This document shows positions 22,997 to 32,555 of a stretch of DNA of 64,000 nucleotides, piece after piece. The stretch lies in contig NZ_CP046883.1 in NCBI RefSeq assembly GCF_014262665.1, positions 1,426,001 to 1,490,000 of the forward strand. Direction: 5' to 3'. The notes under the pieces are model-generated. The model was not told the origin of the DNA, made no database searches, and saw nothing but the letters and a program-made list of their open reading frames with translations. This stretch comes from Corynebacterium anserum (GTDB lineage: Bacteria > Actinomycetota > Actinomycetes > Mycobacteriales > Mycobacteriaceae). A program made the position numbers and the translations under genes. Position 1 is the first letter of the stretch. Each line of letters starts with the position of its first letter.

Positions 22997-24634
22997 TTAC
23001 TTGGTCTTGCGGGAAACAGTGATCTGGGACTTCTTGACCTCGTGATCTTCCAAAGCACGTGGCTCGACCTCATTGATGATGGTTTCACCTTCGGTGGTTT
23101 GGAAAGAACGCTTGAAGTCAGCGATTGCGCTCTTCAGCTCGGACTGAGTCTCGCCGGACATCGCCTGCCCGCCCTCGATCTGTTCATAAACTCCGGCATG
23201 GTTGGAGTGCAGGTGCTCGAGCAGCTCTTCTTCGAAGCGACGTACGTCCTCAACTGGAACGTCGTCAAACTCGCCTTCGCCGGCGAGGTAGATGGAGACC
23301 ATCTGGTCTTCAACGGACTGTGGCTTGGTCTCTGTCTGCTTCAGCAGCTCAACCAGGCGCTTACCGCGCTCAAGCTGCGCCTTAGAGGCTGGATCTAGGT
23401 CGGATGCGAAGGCTGCGAAGGCCTCCAGATCACGGTAAGCGGCAAGATCCAGACGCAGGGAACCGGAAACCTTCTTCATACCCTTAGTCTGTGCGGCACC
23501 ACCGACGCGGGATACGGACACACCGACGTTAATTGCCGGACGAACGCCCTGGTTGAACAGGTCGGACTCCAGGAAGACCTGGCCGTCAGTAATAGAAATA
23601 ACGTTGGTTGGAATGAAGGCGGAGACGTCGTTCGCCTTGGTTTCGATGATAGGAAGCGCGGTGAGGGAACCGCCGCCCAAATCATCAGACAGCTTTGCAG
23701 CACGCTCCAGCAAACGGGAGTGCAGGTAGAAGACGTCACCTGGGTACGCTTCACGTCCTGGTGGACGGCGCAGCAGCAGGGAAATTGCACGATAAGCTTC
23801 AGCCTGCTTGGTCAGATCATCGTAAATAACCAGAACGTGCTTGCCCTGGTACATCCAGTGCTGACCCAAGGCAGCGCCGGCAAATGGAGCCAGCCACTTA
23901 AAGCCTGCGGAATCGGACGCTGGGGCAGCCACGATGGTGGTGTACTCCAGAGCGCCGTTTTCTTCCAGGGTCTTACGGATGGATGCGATGGTCGAACCCT
24001 TCTGACCAATCGCAACGTAAATGCAGCGTACCTGCTTCTTAGGGTCACCAGATTCCCAGTTGGCACGCTGGTTAAGAATGGTGTCGATACAGACCGAGGT
24101 CTTACCGGTCTTGCGGTCACCAATGATCAGCTGGCGCTGACCACGGCCAATTGGGGTCATGGCATCGATAGCCTTGATGCCAGTCTGCATCGGCTCTTCC
24201 ACCGGCTGACGCATCAGCACGGATGGAGCCTGCAGCTCCAACACGCGATCTTCTTCAGCCTCAATGTTGCCAAGGCCGTCGATGGCCTGACCCAGTGGGT
24301 TAATAACGCGGCCAAGGAAATTATCCCCGACCGGGATGGACAGGACCTCTCCGGTCCTCTTAACCTCGTCGCCCTCCTTGAGGGTCTCGTAGTTACCCAG
24401 TACCACGACGCCGACCTTGTCGGTGTCGAGGTTCTGTGCGACGCCGATCACGCCACCTGGGAACTCGAGCAGCTCGTTGGCCATCACAGATGGCATACCG
24501 CTCACCTGAGCGATGCCGTCAGCTGCCGTCGTAACCACGCCGACCTCCTCACGGGAGGCCTCCGGGGAGTAGCTCGAGGTGTAGTTCGCAATCGCGCTAC
24601 GGATCTCGTCGGAGGAGATCGTCAGCTCCGCCAT
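22997..24634 (-). CDS. atpA: ATP synthase F1 alpha subunit
   Basis: This is the non-catalytic nucleotide-binding subunit, 545 residues. It shows P-loop [10 protein letters not shown] (about 169-178), the alpha-type [21 protein letters not shown], and [13 protein letters not shown]. The C-terminal tail beyond [12 protein letters not shown] is the extension seen in mycobacterial and corynebacterial AtpA and reported there to suppress ATP hydrolysis. It lies 57 bp after atpH and 59 bp before atpG. Confidence 0.98.
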   Translation of the reverse strand: MAELTISSDEIRSAIANYTSSYSPEASREEVGVVTTAADGIAQVSGMPSVMANELLEFPGGVIGVAQNLDTDKVGVVVLGNYETLKEGDEVKRTGEVLSIPVGDNFLGRVINPLGQAIDGLGNIEAEEDRVLELQAPSVLMRQPVEEPMQTGIKAIDAMTPIGRGQRQLIIGDRKTGKTSVCIDTILNQRANWESGDPKKQVRCIYVAIGQKGSTIASIRKTLEENGALEYTTIVAAPASDSAGFKWLAPFAGAALGQHWMYQGKHVLVIYDDLTKQAEAYRAISLLLRRPPGREAYPGDVFYLHSRLLERAAKLSDDLGGGSLTALPIIETKANDVSAFIPTNVISITDGQVFLESDLFNQGVRPAINVGVSVSRVGGAAQTKGMKKVSGSLRLDLAAYRDLEAFAAFASDLDPASKAQLERGKRLVELLKQTETKPQSVEDQMVSIYLAGEGEFDDVPVEDVRRFEEELLEHLHSNHAGVYEQIEGGQAMSGETQSELKSAIADFKRSFQTTEGETIINEVEPRALEDHEVKKSQITVSRKTK

Positions 24635-24691
24635 GTTCTTCCTGCTCTCGGTTTCGTCTTCCAGCTTTACTTCGTTTTGCTTTGGTCCGTC

Positions 24692-25510
24692 TTAGGCGAG
24701 GGAACGACGCAGCCGCTGCAGCTTGCCTGCAGTGCTTCCGTCGATCACTTCATCGCCGACGCGAATTACGGCACCACCGAGGAGGCTGGAGTCAACCTCG
24801 GAATGAACCGCAATTTTGCGACCGTAAATCTTTTCCAGCTTGTCCGCCAGAAGGGACTGCTGCTGTTCACCCAGTGGCGCTGCGCTGCGAACGCGAGCAA
24901 CCTCGCGGCCGTCCAGTGCTGCTACCTCGTCACACAGTGCATCCAGATCTTCGACCGGACGCTTCTGTACGCGGCCAACCGCCTGCAGTGCTAAGGCTTC
25001 AGTAACAGAGGTGACTTTGCCATACAGCACCTTTGCCAGCAGATCGCGACGTGCGTCCTCGGACGCAGACTTGTCTGCCAACAGCATCTCAAGTTGTGGC
25101 TCGCGCTCAACGATGCGTGCGAGTTGGAAAAGTTCCTCCTCAACGCGCTCTAGCTGACCTTGCGCTTCCGCGGAACGGAGCAGGGCGCGACGCCCTAGCG
25201 CTACCAAACCATTGCGGAAGTCGCGCGTGTCAGACCAGTTTTGGGACACAGCAGCGGACACGATCTCCTCAGTGGAGGCAGATACTTTGCCAGCCAGCAG
25301 GCCCTTAATTAGAGATACGCGCTGTTCCGGAGCGGCGGCACTGTCTACGAGTGCGACGCGCAGGCTGCGTTCGGAGTCGAGCAACTCGACGACCTCAAAC
25401 AGCTCAGAACCAGTCGTAGCTCCAATTTCAACCGTGTTGGCGGACTCATTCAGTCCCTGATCCAGGGAAGTTTTGAGTCGCTCCAATGCCTCTCGGCTCG
25501 CTGCGTGCAT
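24692..25510 (-). CDS. atpH: ATP synthase delta subunit
   Basis: Delta joins the peripheral stalk to the top of F1. It is about 272 residues, longer than the 180-residue E. coli form. The C-terminal third (VTSVTEALALQAVGR, LLADKLEKIYGRKIAVHSEVDSS-type strand, GGAVIRVGDEVIDGS) matches the conserved end. It is separate from atpF, unlike the AtpFH fusion of mycobacteria. I prefer ATG 25510, with GGGAAG 8-9 bases upstream. The alternative GTG at 25519 overlaps the atpF stop as GTGA. Confidence 0.93.
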   Translation of the reverse strand: MHAASREALERLKTSLDQGLNESANTVEIGATTGSELFEVVELLDSERSLRVALVDSAAAPEQRVSLIKGLLAGKVSASTEEIVSAAVSQNWSDTRDFRNGLVALGRRALLRSAEAQGQLERVEEELFQLARIVEREPQLEMLLADKSASEDARRDLLAKVLYGKVTSVTEALALQAVGRVQKRPVEDLDALCDEVAALDGREVARVRSAAPLGEQQQSLLADKLEKIYGRKIAVHSEVDSSLLGGAVIRVGDEVIDGSTAGKLQRLRRSLA

Positions 25511-25515
25511 ACCGA

Positions 25516-26079
25516 TCACTTCCCAGCGGTGCCGACTCGATCGAGATCGGCAAGGAAGTTGTCGATAGTGCCCGAACGCTTCACGTCATCAGATAGCTGC
25601 TCGCCCAGGAGCCGCTCGGCGAGGGAAATAGAGTTCTCGCCCATCTCCTTGCGCAGGTCGGACACGACGGCGGCACGCTGAGCCTCAAGCTGTTTATGTC
25701 CAGATTCGACGATGCGATTGGACTCATCGGTAGCCTGAGCCTTCATATCAGCGATGATCTTCTGACCCTGGGAACGGGCGTCATCGCGAATCTGGGCGGC
25801 CTCGGTACGAGCCTCTGCGAGCTGAGCGTTGTACTTCTCGAGTGCAGCCTTGGCTTCAGCCTGCGCTGCCTCGGCACGCTGGATGCCACCCTCAATCTGA
25901 TCTTCGCGTTGTTGTAGCACTTCCTGGAACTTAGGAAGGATGAACTTCCAGAAGACCACCAGGATGACTACAAAAGGAATGAGAGACCAGACGACATCGT
26001 ACAGCGGTGGAATCAGCGGGCTAGGCGCATTTTCCATTGGAATGTCGCCGTCAGCCAGCAACATAATGTAGTTAGTCAT
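25516..26079 (-). CDS. atpF: ATP synthase Fo b subunit
   Basis: This is the peripheral stalk subunit, 187 residues. It has one membrane helix ([21 protein letters not shown]) after a short periplasmic N terminus, then a long charged Ala/Glu/Gln coiled coil ([20 protein letters not shown] onward) and a C-terminal delta-binding part. Length is usual. It sits between atpE and atpH. Confidence 0.96.
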   Translation of the reverse strand: MTNYIMLLADGDIPMENAPSPLIPPLYDVVWSLIPFVVILVVFWKFILPKFQEVLQQREDQIEGGIQRAEAAQAEAKAALEKYNAQLAEARTEAAQIRDDARSQGQKIIADMKAQATDESNRIVESGHKQLEAQRAAVVSDLRKEMGENSISLAERLLGEQLSDDVKRSGTIDNFLADLDRVGTAGK

Positions 26080-26184
26080 AATGTCCAGCTTTCGCTCTCT
26101 TGCGGGTTAATAAATAGGACTCGGTTGTTGTCGTATTGCTTCTCACGGTTTCGCGGAAGCTCCGCCACAACCGTCAATCCGCAA

Positions 26185-26433
<249 letters not shown>

Positions 26434-26525
26434 TTACATAGCCTTTCTGGTGACCGACCAGACGAGGTTTTCCGTGTTCTTAGTGCCTGGTCGAGACGTT
26501 ATTTGGTTGATAGTTACCCGGTGGC

Positions 26526-27326
26526 TTAGTGCTCGTCGGCGTGCAAAGACAACTCGATGTACACGGCCGTCAACAGGGCAAAAATGTATGCCTGCAGGAA
26601 GATGACCATGAGCTCGAAGAAGGAGAATGCAATGGCGAAGAGGATGGTACCGCCAGCCAGCAAGGTCCAGCCGTTGAGCTGCCAGAAGAAGAAGTTCGTG
26701 GCGCTAAACAGCATGACGAGAATGAGGTGTCCGGCCAACATGTTGGCCATAAGACGAATGGTCAACGTCATTGGACGTAGGACGAAGGTGGAGAAGAATT
26801 CAATCGGCACCACGATTACGTGAAGGAATGGTGGCAGACCTGGTATAACCAGCGAAGACTTCACAAACTTGCCGAAACCGTAGCGCTTTACACCCGCGTA
26901 AATGAACACCACGTAAGCCACGAGAGCCAATACCAGGGGTAGGCCGATACGCGCGCTAGGCGAGATGTTCAAGAATGGGATGATCGTCGGCAGGTTCACT
27001 GCAAGAACGGTGAAGAAAATCGCTGCGATGACAGGAAGGAAACGACGTCCCTCCTTCTTCCCCAAAATGTCCTCCGCAATATGGATGCGGACGAAATCCA
27101 GTGCGAGCTCTGCGAAATTCTGCACACCGCGCGGAATCAACTTCGGCTTGCGCATAGCAAAGAAGAAGAAAGCGGTGATAAGCAGGATCATCAGGATGCG
27201 AATGATCATCAAGCGATCCAGTGCAAAGGCGCCGTTGAGGAATCCGTCAAACCATAGCCGGTTTGGATCCAATTGCCCCGGGAAGAATTCGTGTTCCAAT
27301 GAAGGGCTGTGGAACTCACCCTTCAT
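26526..27326 (-). CDS. atpB: ATP synthase Fo a subunit
   Basis: This is the proton-channel subunit, 266 residues with five to six membrane helices. The essential Arg is in LTIRLMANMLAGH, and the C-terminal helix FLQAYIFALLTAVYIELSL is typical. I chose ATG 27326 (MKGEFHSPSLE), which matches the MKG start of the C. glutamicum subunit; the frame could extend to 27392. It is first gene of the structural operon and follows a 617-bp gene-free region with candidate regulatory elements. Confidence 0.95.
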   Translation of the reverse strand: MKGEFHSPSLEHEFFPGQLDPNRLWFDGFLNGAFALDRLMIIRILMILLITAFFFFAMRKPKLIPRGVQNFAELALDFVRIHIAEDILGKKEGRRFLPVIAAIFFTVLAVNLPTIIPFLNISPSARIGLPLVLALVAYVVFIYAGVKRYGFGKFVKSSLVIPGLPPFLHVIVVPIEFFSTFVLRPMTLTIRLMANMLAGHLILVMLFSATNFFFWQLNGWTLLAGGTILFAIAFSFFELMVIFLQAYIFALLTAVYIELSLHADEH

Positions 27327-27754
27327 GGCCAAGGTTGTTACGCTCAGCGTTCTCTCCCGTGATAGGGCCGCGGGACATTCTATTAATGTCAAGCGGTGCG
27401 ATGGAGGTCTCTGTTGAGATGCTTACCGACTGTGTAGGGACTCCGTCGCACGTCCCCAATCAAGTCGGCGGTGCCTAGTGGCATGTACGCAAGCACCATG
27501 CTTGCTATTCCACCTTTATGGCCCATTGAAACCTTATCAGTTTCGTTGCCCATACCGCTAAGTGACTTTCAGCATGTCCCCCCTGTTTTCTTGTATGCTC
27601 CTCACTGGATTTTCAGCATTCTCACAGGCTACGCCGTCACCCCACCTTTTCACCCGTACAAATCCCCGTCTTCTCCTATAAATAAACCTTTGACATGCAC
27701 TTTCTTCTTTTTATGACACCATGACTCCCTTTCTCACCCAGCGAGAAAATCTGG

Positions 27755-27770
27755 TGTGCTTTAGATCACG
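27755..27770. promoter_or_regulatory. GlxR/CRP-like operator upstream of the ATP synthase operon
   Basis: TGTGCTTTAGATCACG matches the GlxR consensus TGTGANNTANNTCACA with two mismatches (positions 5 and 16) and keeps both TGTG and TCAC half-sites. GlxR is the cAMP-responsive global regulator of corynebacteria and is known to act on respiratory and ATP-synthesis genes in C. glutamicum. The site is about 430 bp before the atpB ATG. Confidence 0.5.
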
Positions 27771-27875
27771 CTTGCCCATTTTTACCCCCTTTTGTGTCAA
27801 GGATCTGCCTCACATCTAGCACTACCTCAGCAAAAGCCACCTCATCCCAGTGAAAACGTATCTACATCTAGACCT

Positions 27876-27918
27876 GTTGGCTTAAACATGTTGGTTTAAA
27901 GGAACAGGTTGGCTTAGG
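27876..27918 (-). repeat. Three copies of a TTTAAGCCAAC-like element
   Basis: Read on plus, GTTGGCTTAAA (27876), GTTGGTTTAAA (27890) and GTTGGCTTAGG (27908) form three near-identical 11-mers spaced 14 and 18 bp. They lie 25 bp after the atpI stop and far before atpB. They may be an iterated protein-binding site; I do not recognise the motif. Confidence 0.55.
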
Positions 27919-27943
27919 GAGTAAGAATCTCAACTGCCAGCGC

Positions 27944-28411
27944 TTAGATGTAAACCTGCTGCGCTTTGGTCACGGACCACGTTTCGGTAGCGAGCAATAC
28001 AACGAGACTGACGATCATGGTGGTAGCCAGCGCAGCGCGGTCGTAAAACGTCATGTCTTTGATAAGCAACATCACTACGAGAACCACAGCGATCTTGGCG
28101 AGCCAACTTCCCAAAACTGCGGCCATCGTGGTTGCCGGGGTGGAACGAGAGGTCATCAGCGTCACCACAACAGTCATCAACATGAATCCACCTGCAATTG
28201 CGACACCAATCAACACGCCCCAGATACCAGGCATATCGCGCAGGGCTCCCCAGATTGCCAGCGAAACGATGCCAATGATAGCTAGTGCAATCCCGCTGAC
28301 TTTCAACGCGCGCCTCAAAGGCCAATTATGGTCATCTGCATGCGTCGTATCGTTGAGCTCTGGCAGCGGCTTGTTAGCCATCGATTTATCATTCACGTCG
28401 CTACTAGTCAC
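27944..28411 (-). CDS. atpI: AtpI-like small membrane protein
   Basis: This is a 155-residue integral membrane protein in the position of atpI, before the ATP synthase structural genes; AtpI assists c-ring assembly in other bacteria. It has a hydrophilic N terminus and four hydrophobic segments (ALKVSGIALAIIGIVSLAIW; GIWGVLIGVAIAGGFMLMTV; MAAVLGSWLAKIAVVLVVML; AALATTMIVSLVVLLA). Assignment is by location and topology more than by motif. Starts are GTG 28411 or ATG 28381; neither has a clear ribosome binding site. wecA ends 11 bp upstream, so it probably belongs to the rho-to-wecA transcript. Confidence 0.75.
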   Translation of the reverse strand: MTSSDVNDKSMANKPLPELNDTTHADDHNWPLRRALKVSGIALAIIGIVSLAIWGALRDMPGIWGVLIGVAIAGGFMLMTVVVTLMTSRSTPATTMAAVLGSWLAKIAVVLVVMLLIKDMTFYDRAALATTMIVSLVVLLATETWSVTKAQQVYI

Positions 28412-28422
28412 AGAGATCGAGT

Positions 28423-29625
28423 CTATACGGCACTGTCAGGCTTGGATAATTCACCGTTGTGACGTCGAAAAGGAACGATCGTCACCACACCGACCAAAGC
28501 GAGCGCCCCGACAAACAACACAAGAGTCAACGTTGTCGGAAGAACCGAGGCTCCCACCGCGCCGAAGGCGACCACAGCAACCCAGCTATACAGTACCAAT
28601 ACCACGTGCTTCTGACTGTGCCCCAGACGCAACAAACGGTGGTGAAGGTGCATCTTATCGGGCGCAAACGGTGACTTCCCCGCCCCTACCCGGCGAACCA
28701 CTGCCATAAGCAAGTCCAACAGCGGGATGGACAAGGCCGCCACAACCACGATCACCGGAGAGAGTAACGCGAACATATCCGCTGTGCCATACAAGGACAT
28801 ATTGATGCGTCCGGAAGCAGATACACACGCAGCTGAGAGCATCAAGCCAATGAGCATCGAACCTGAGTCACCCATGAAAATACGGGCGGGGGAGAAATTA
28901 TGCGGTAGAAACCCAACGCATACACCGAGCAGCACAGTAGAAATAATTGCCGGAGGGTAAGCCGACACCGTCCCGCCCTGATCATGCAGGATCGTCAAGG
29001 AGTAAATGAGAATTGTCCCGGCCGCGATCGCTCCCAGCCCTGCCGCGAGACCGTCGAGACCGTCGACGAAATTCATCGCGTTAATAATCGTCACAGTAAG
29101 CAAAGCAGTCAAGACTGTGGACTGGATCTGGTCTAGAATCAGCGTGGTGCCGTCCCCTATGGGAACATAGATGAGATACCACGATAATCCCATAATGCTC
29201 ATCACCACAGCCCCGCCCAGCTGTCCACCAAGCTTCAACATCCACGAAATATCGTAGAGATCATCGATTACACCGACAACCACAATGACAAAGGCAGCCA
29301 TCACGACGGCCGCCATATCGGGAGTCACCGGAGGAAAACCGCGATTCAAAGCTGGAAGCTGGGAAGCCAACACGATGGCGATAATCCCACCTGTGAACAT
29401 CGCCACCCCACCTAAACGAGGAGTGGGGATCTTGTGGACATCACGCTCACGAGGAGCATTCACTTGCCCATAGCGCATCATGATGCTGCGAATGATACCA
29501 GTGACGAGGTAGGTGACAGCACAGCCTACTAAAAGAACCAGAGCAAGTTCGCGCAAAGGAACACCAGCCCCGACGCTGGGTTGCGCCAGATGGGTGAGAT
29601 GAAACGTCTCCTGTGCCGTAGTCAC
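28423..29625 (-). CDS. wecA: Decaprenyl/undecaprenyl-phosphate GlcNAc-1-phosphate transferase
   Basis: This is a polytopic enzyme of the MraY/WecA family that loads N-acetylglucosamine 1-phosphate on polyprenyl phosphate. In actinobacteria this starts the rhamnose-GlcNAc linker that joins arabinogalactan to peptidoglycan. The 400 residues have about eleven membrane helices and the family motifs: VGVIDDLYDISW, NAMNFVDGLDGLAAG, FMGDSGSM and the HLHHRLLRLGHSQ loop that favours the WecA branch. It starts 3 bp after the sua5 stop. The same order is found in M. tuberculosis (Rv1302 before the atp genes). Confidence 0.93.
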   Translation of the reverse strand: MTTAQETFHLTHLAQPSVGAGVPLRELALVLLVGCAVTYLVTGIIRSIMMRYGQVNAPRERDVHKIPTPRLGGVAMFTGGIIAIVLASQLPALNRGFPPVTPDMAAVVMAAFVIVVVGVIDDLYDISWMLKLGGQLGGAVVMSIMGLSWYLIYVPIGDGTTLILDQIQSTVLTALLTVTIINAMNFVDGLDGLAAGLGAIAAGTILIYSLTILHDQGGTVSAYPPAIISTVLLGVCVGFLPHNFSPARIFMGDSGSMLIGLMLSAACVSASGRINMSLYGTADMFALLSPVIVVVAALSIPLLDLLMAVVRRVGAGKSPFAPDKMHLHHRLLRLGHSQKHVVLVLYSWVAVVAFGAVGASVLPTTLTLVLFVGALALVGVVTIVPFRRHNGELSKPDSAV

Positions 29626-29628
29626 TGT

Positions 29629-30291
29629 TTACACTTGTCCTCGCAATTCGGCTGCGGACATGCCCAGCACCTTGCCAATCTTCTCCGCACTCAGAGCTCC
29701 TTCACGAAGAATTCGGGGTTTTCCGGACGACAAGTCGACGATGGTAGACGCCTCGCCAATAGTTGCCTCTCCCCCATCTAGATAAACGGCGACATCGTTG
29801 CCTAACTGATTTTCCGCCATGTCAACAGTGGTAGCGGGAGGTTGACCAGAAATATTCGCCGAGCTGACAGCCATCGGTCCGGTCTGGTTCAGCAGATCGA
29901 TAGCAACCGGATGCATCGGCATACGTAACATGACGGTCCCGCGCGTATCACCGAGATTCCACGCCAAACTCGGAGCTTGGTGCACAACGACCGACAACCC
30001 ACCAGGCCAAAAAGCCTCGACGAGACGACGCATAGTGAAGCTGTAGTCGCGAACCAATCCTTGAACCGTATTCCAACTACCCACCAAAACGGGGACAGGC
30101 ATATCCGGGCCACGGTGCTTGGCGCGCAACAACGCATTGACAGCCTCATTGTCGAATGCATCGCAACCGATGCCGTACACAGTATCCGTTGGCAAGACCA
30201 CCAAGCGCCCCCCTTTCACGGCAGAGGCCGCCGTCGTGATTGCATCCTCTCGATCATAAGGATCCGTCGCATCGACGCGCTGTGACATCAC
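29629..30291 (-). CDS. sua5: L-threonylcarbamoyladenylate synthase (Sua5/YrdC)
   Basis: It makes threonylcarbamoyl-AMP from Thr, bicarbonate and ATP, the first step of tRNA t6A37 formation. The 220 residues hold the YrdC core: GGRLVVLPTDTVYGIGCDAF, LRAKHRGPDMPVPVLVG, FWPGGLSVVV and SSANISGQPPATT. It is close to the minimal YrdC size, without the long Sua5 C-terminal domain. It sits between prmC (150 bp) and wecA (3 bp), as in other mycolata. Confidence 0.93.
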   Translation of the reverse strand: MMSQRVDATDPYDREDAITTAASAVKGGRLVVLPTDTVYGIGCDAFDNEAVNALLRAKHRGPDMPVPVLVGSWNTVQGLVRDYSFTMRRLVEAFWPGGLSVVVHQAPSLAWNLGDTRGTVMLRMPMHPVAIDLLNQTGPMAVSSANISGQPPATTVDMAENQLGNDVAVYLDGGEATIGEASTIVDLSSGKPRILREGALSAEKIGKVLGMSAAELRGQV

Positions 30292-30441
30292 TCAAACTCG
30301 CCTTTGTTCTCTTTATTACGCTCTATTTATTGCTCATTAATCACTCAGTGTGCGCAATTAACTCTAGTGCCACACAACCCAAGTTCCACACTCTGCCACT
30401 GTTCCATTTCCACGGGTTTCATGAGAGGGCATGGACGCCAC

Positions 30442-31470
30442 CTACTTCCACACCCTGCTCCGAGGAATGAAACCAGGATCCCGCACGATAGAAGCTGTCA
30501 CAAATCGATCCCGTCCCGCGTAATCCTGGTGCTGTGTCACATCGATCATTCCATGAGCTTCCATCACACTACGCACATCGGCTCCTTTCGCGTCATCGTG
30601 TTCCACTGCTACGCCCGCCACGGGTGCACTGAGCAGATGGATCGCCTGAGCCAGCGGGTTCATCAAATTCATGCCGTCAGGACCGGCGAACACTGCACTA
30701 TGCGGATCTGCTTTTACTTCCGGACTGATGAGCCCCTCCTCTAAGGCAGCTTCCGGAACATAAGGAGGATTGCTTAACACCAGCTGAGCCACGCCGCTAA
30801 GGCCGAGACGGCCAACGATATCCGGTTCTCGCACATCCGCTTGGATAAACCGCACAGCGACGTTTTCCCTCAACAAGCCCCTTCCACGCAGCTGGGCTTC
30901 ATTTGCATGAGCCAATTCAAGAGCATCCGCGTCACGTTCCAACCCAATGATCTCTATATCTGGCGTCGTCAGCGAAGACAAACGGTGAGCCAACGCCAGG
31001 GCAATGGTTCCCGGACCCGAACACACGTCAACCACAGTGAGATGACCAGAAAATAAGCGACGACTCAGTTCGTATGTTGTGCGCCTCGTCCAGTAGCTAC
31101 GCAGCCAGCGGTCACCCCATTCCACCAGCAACTCCGTTTCTGGACGCGGAATAAATCCCGCCGGCGAACTCAAAAAATCCAGGCCAGCGAACGCTGCAGA
31201 GCCCACAATATGCTGCAAAGGTACACGTTGGGCACGCCGTTGAACCCAAGATGTGAACACTTCTGGTGCGGATTCTTTTCCTCTCAAGAACAGATCAGTA
31301 GTACTCAGAGCGACCCTTGGCTCCCCTTCCCTCGGAAAATCTGCAAGAGCGTAGCCCATGAGCAGACGGGATTCCACCACCGGTGCGTCTATCCCAGCCT
31401 GCTCCAAAACGCGGGCACCCGCACGCACTGCATCGTCAACAGTGAGGCGGGTGTGATCTGTGTTGTCCAC
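30442..31470 (-). CDS. prmC: Peptide chain release factor N5-glutamine methyltransferase PrmC
   Basis: PrmC methylates the Gln of the GGQ motif in release factors. Its neighbour upstream is prfA, its substrate. It shows FIPRPETELLVEWG, the SAM-binding DVCSGPGTIALALA, GLERDADAL, the catalytic NPPYVPE, and the closing YAGRDRFVTA. At 342 residues it is somewhat longer than E. coli PrmC (277), with extra residues near 135-145 and at the C terminus. It starts 6 bp after the prfA stop. Confidence 0.95.
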   Translation of the reverse strand: MDNTDHTRLTVDDAVRAGARVLEQAGIDAPVVESRLLMGYALADFPREGEPRVALSTTDLFLRGKESAPEVFTSWVQRRAQRVPLQHIVGSAAFAGLDFLSSPAGFIPRPETELLVEWGDRWLRSYWTRRTTYELSRRLFSGHLTVVDVCSGPGTIALALAHRLSSLTTPDIEIIGLERDADALELAHANEAQLRGRGLLRENVAVRFIQADVREPDIVGRLGLSGVAQLVLSNPPYVPEAALEEGLISPEVKADPHSAVFAGPDGMNLMNPLAQAIHLLSAPVAGVAVEHDDAKGADVRSVMEAHGMIDVTQHQDYAGRDRFVTASIVRDPGFIPRSRVWK

Positions 31471-31476
31471 AGCGGA

Positions 31477-32553
31477 TTAGTCCTCGGCTTCTAGTCGACG
31501 TTGACGCTCAGCCTCTTTCAATGCTGCGAACAGCGCCTCGAGGTCTCCCCCCAACACCGCATCCAGATTATTCGCCTTATACCCAATGCGGTGATCCGAG
31601 ACGCGGGACTCAGGGAAGTTATACGTGCGGATGCGCTCAGAACGATCCATAGTGCGAATCTGCGCAGCACGTCCTTCCGCAGCCTCAGCCTCAGCCTTCT
31701 CCTCTTCCATCTGCTGGAGACGAGCAGCTAGAACCTGCATAGCACGAGCCTTGTTCTGAATCTGAGAACGTTCCTTCTGACAGGTCACGACAATCCCCGT
31801 TGGCAAGTGTGTAATGCGCACGGCCGAATCCGTGGTGTTCACACCCTGTCCACCCTTACCAGAGGAACGATAGACATCAACGCGCAGATCCTTGTCATCG
31901 ATCTGCACATCCTCTATTTCATCCGGTTCCGGGTACACCAGCACACCCGCGGCGGAGGTCTGAATACGACCCTGCGACTCCGTGACGGGAATACGCTGCA
32001 CTCGGTGTACTCCACCTTCGAACTTGAAGGCAGCCCACGCTCCATCTCGCGATGGCTGTTTGGAACGGATAGACATGGTCATATCCTTTACGCCACCCAG
32101 ATCGGTTTCGTTAAGTCCAAGTATTTCCGTACTAAAGCCATGGCGTTCGGCGTAACGCTGGTACATGCGAGCCAACTCGCCAGCGAACAGCGCAGCTTCT
32201 TCCCCACCAGCTCCAGATTTGATCTCCATCACGATGTCATCGCCATCGTGTGGATCGCGTGGAGCGAGCAGATCCGTGAGTTTCTCTTCCAATTCAGCGA
32301 TCTCGGCCTCGAGTCGTTCTGTCTCTTCGGCGAATTCCTTGTCTTCACTAGCCATTTCCGAGGCAGCCTCATGGTCCTCACGAGCCTGTTCCAAACGCTC
32401 ATACGTCTGGATGATCGGTTGGAGTTCAGAAAAACGTTTGCCCACTTTACGGGCGGCGGAGGGGTCATTATGCAGTTCGGGATCCCCCAGCTGCATTTCC
32501 AAACCCTGGTACTCAGACAGGATGTCGTCGATCATTGACGGAGATTGGCTCAT
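31477..32553 (-). CDS. prfA: Peptide chain release factor 1
   Basis: RF1 ends translation at UAA and UAG. The 358 residues contain a coiled N-terminal domain, the stop-codon recognition motif PVT in [10 protein letters not shown] (189-191), and the GGQ hydrolysis motif in [15 protein letters not shown] (234-236). PVT rather than SPF marks RF1, not RF2. It starts 2 bp after the rho stop and prmC follows after 6 bp, giving an obvious operon. Confidence 0.98.
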   Translation of the reverse strand: MSQSPSMIDDILSEYQGLEMQLGDPELHNDPSAARKVGKRFSELQPIIQTYERLEQAREDHEAASEMASEDKEFAEETERLEAEIAELEEKLTDLLAPRDPHDGDDIVMEIKSGAGGEEAALFAGELARMYQRYAERHGFSTEILGLNETDLGGVKDMTMSIRSKQPSRDGAWAAFKFEGGVHRVQRIPVTESQGRIQTSAAGVLVYPEPDEIEDVQIDDKDLRVDVYRSSGKGGQGVNTTDSAVRITHLPTGIVVTCQKERSQIQNKARAMQVLAARLQQMEEEKAEAEAAEGRAAQIRTMDRSERIRTYNFPESRVSDHRIGYKANNLDAVLGGDLEALFAALKEAERQRRLEAED

Positions 32554-32555
32554 TG

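Larger units (their letters stand above)
27327..27943. other. 617-bp gene-free region upstream of atpB
   Basis: I find no credible gene here. The stretch is more A/T-rich than its surroundings and probably carries the atpBEFHAGDC promoter on the minus strand; an A/T-rich box TTTATTTATAG (minus sense, 27676-27686) could be its -10. It also holds a GlxR/CRP-like palindrome (27755-27770) and three copies of a TTTAARCCAAC-type repeat (27876-27918) just after the atpI stop. A TTGACA hexamer with TATGAC 16 bp on reads plus at 27692-27719, away from atpB. Confidence 0.55.

Noticed and set aside
23720-24994. 424-codon open frame on plus, opposite atpA and atpH
   Set aside because: It spans two conserved minus-strand genes and has a non-protein composition; a shadow.
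27471-27716. 81-codon plus frame in the region upstream of atpB
   Set aside because: No ribosome binding site; the region is A/T-rich promoter-like DNA with hydrophobic, non-family translation.
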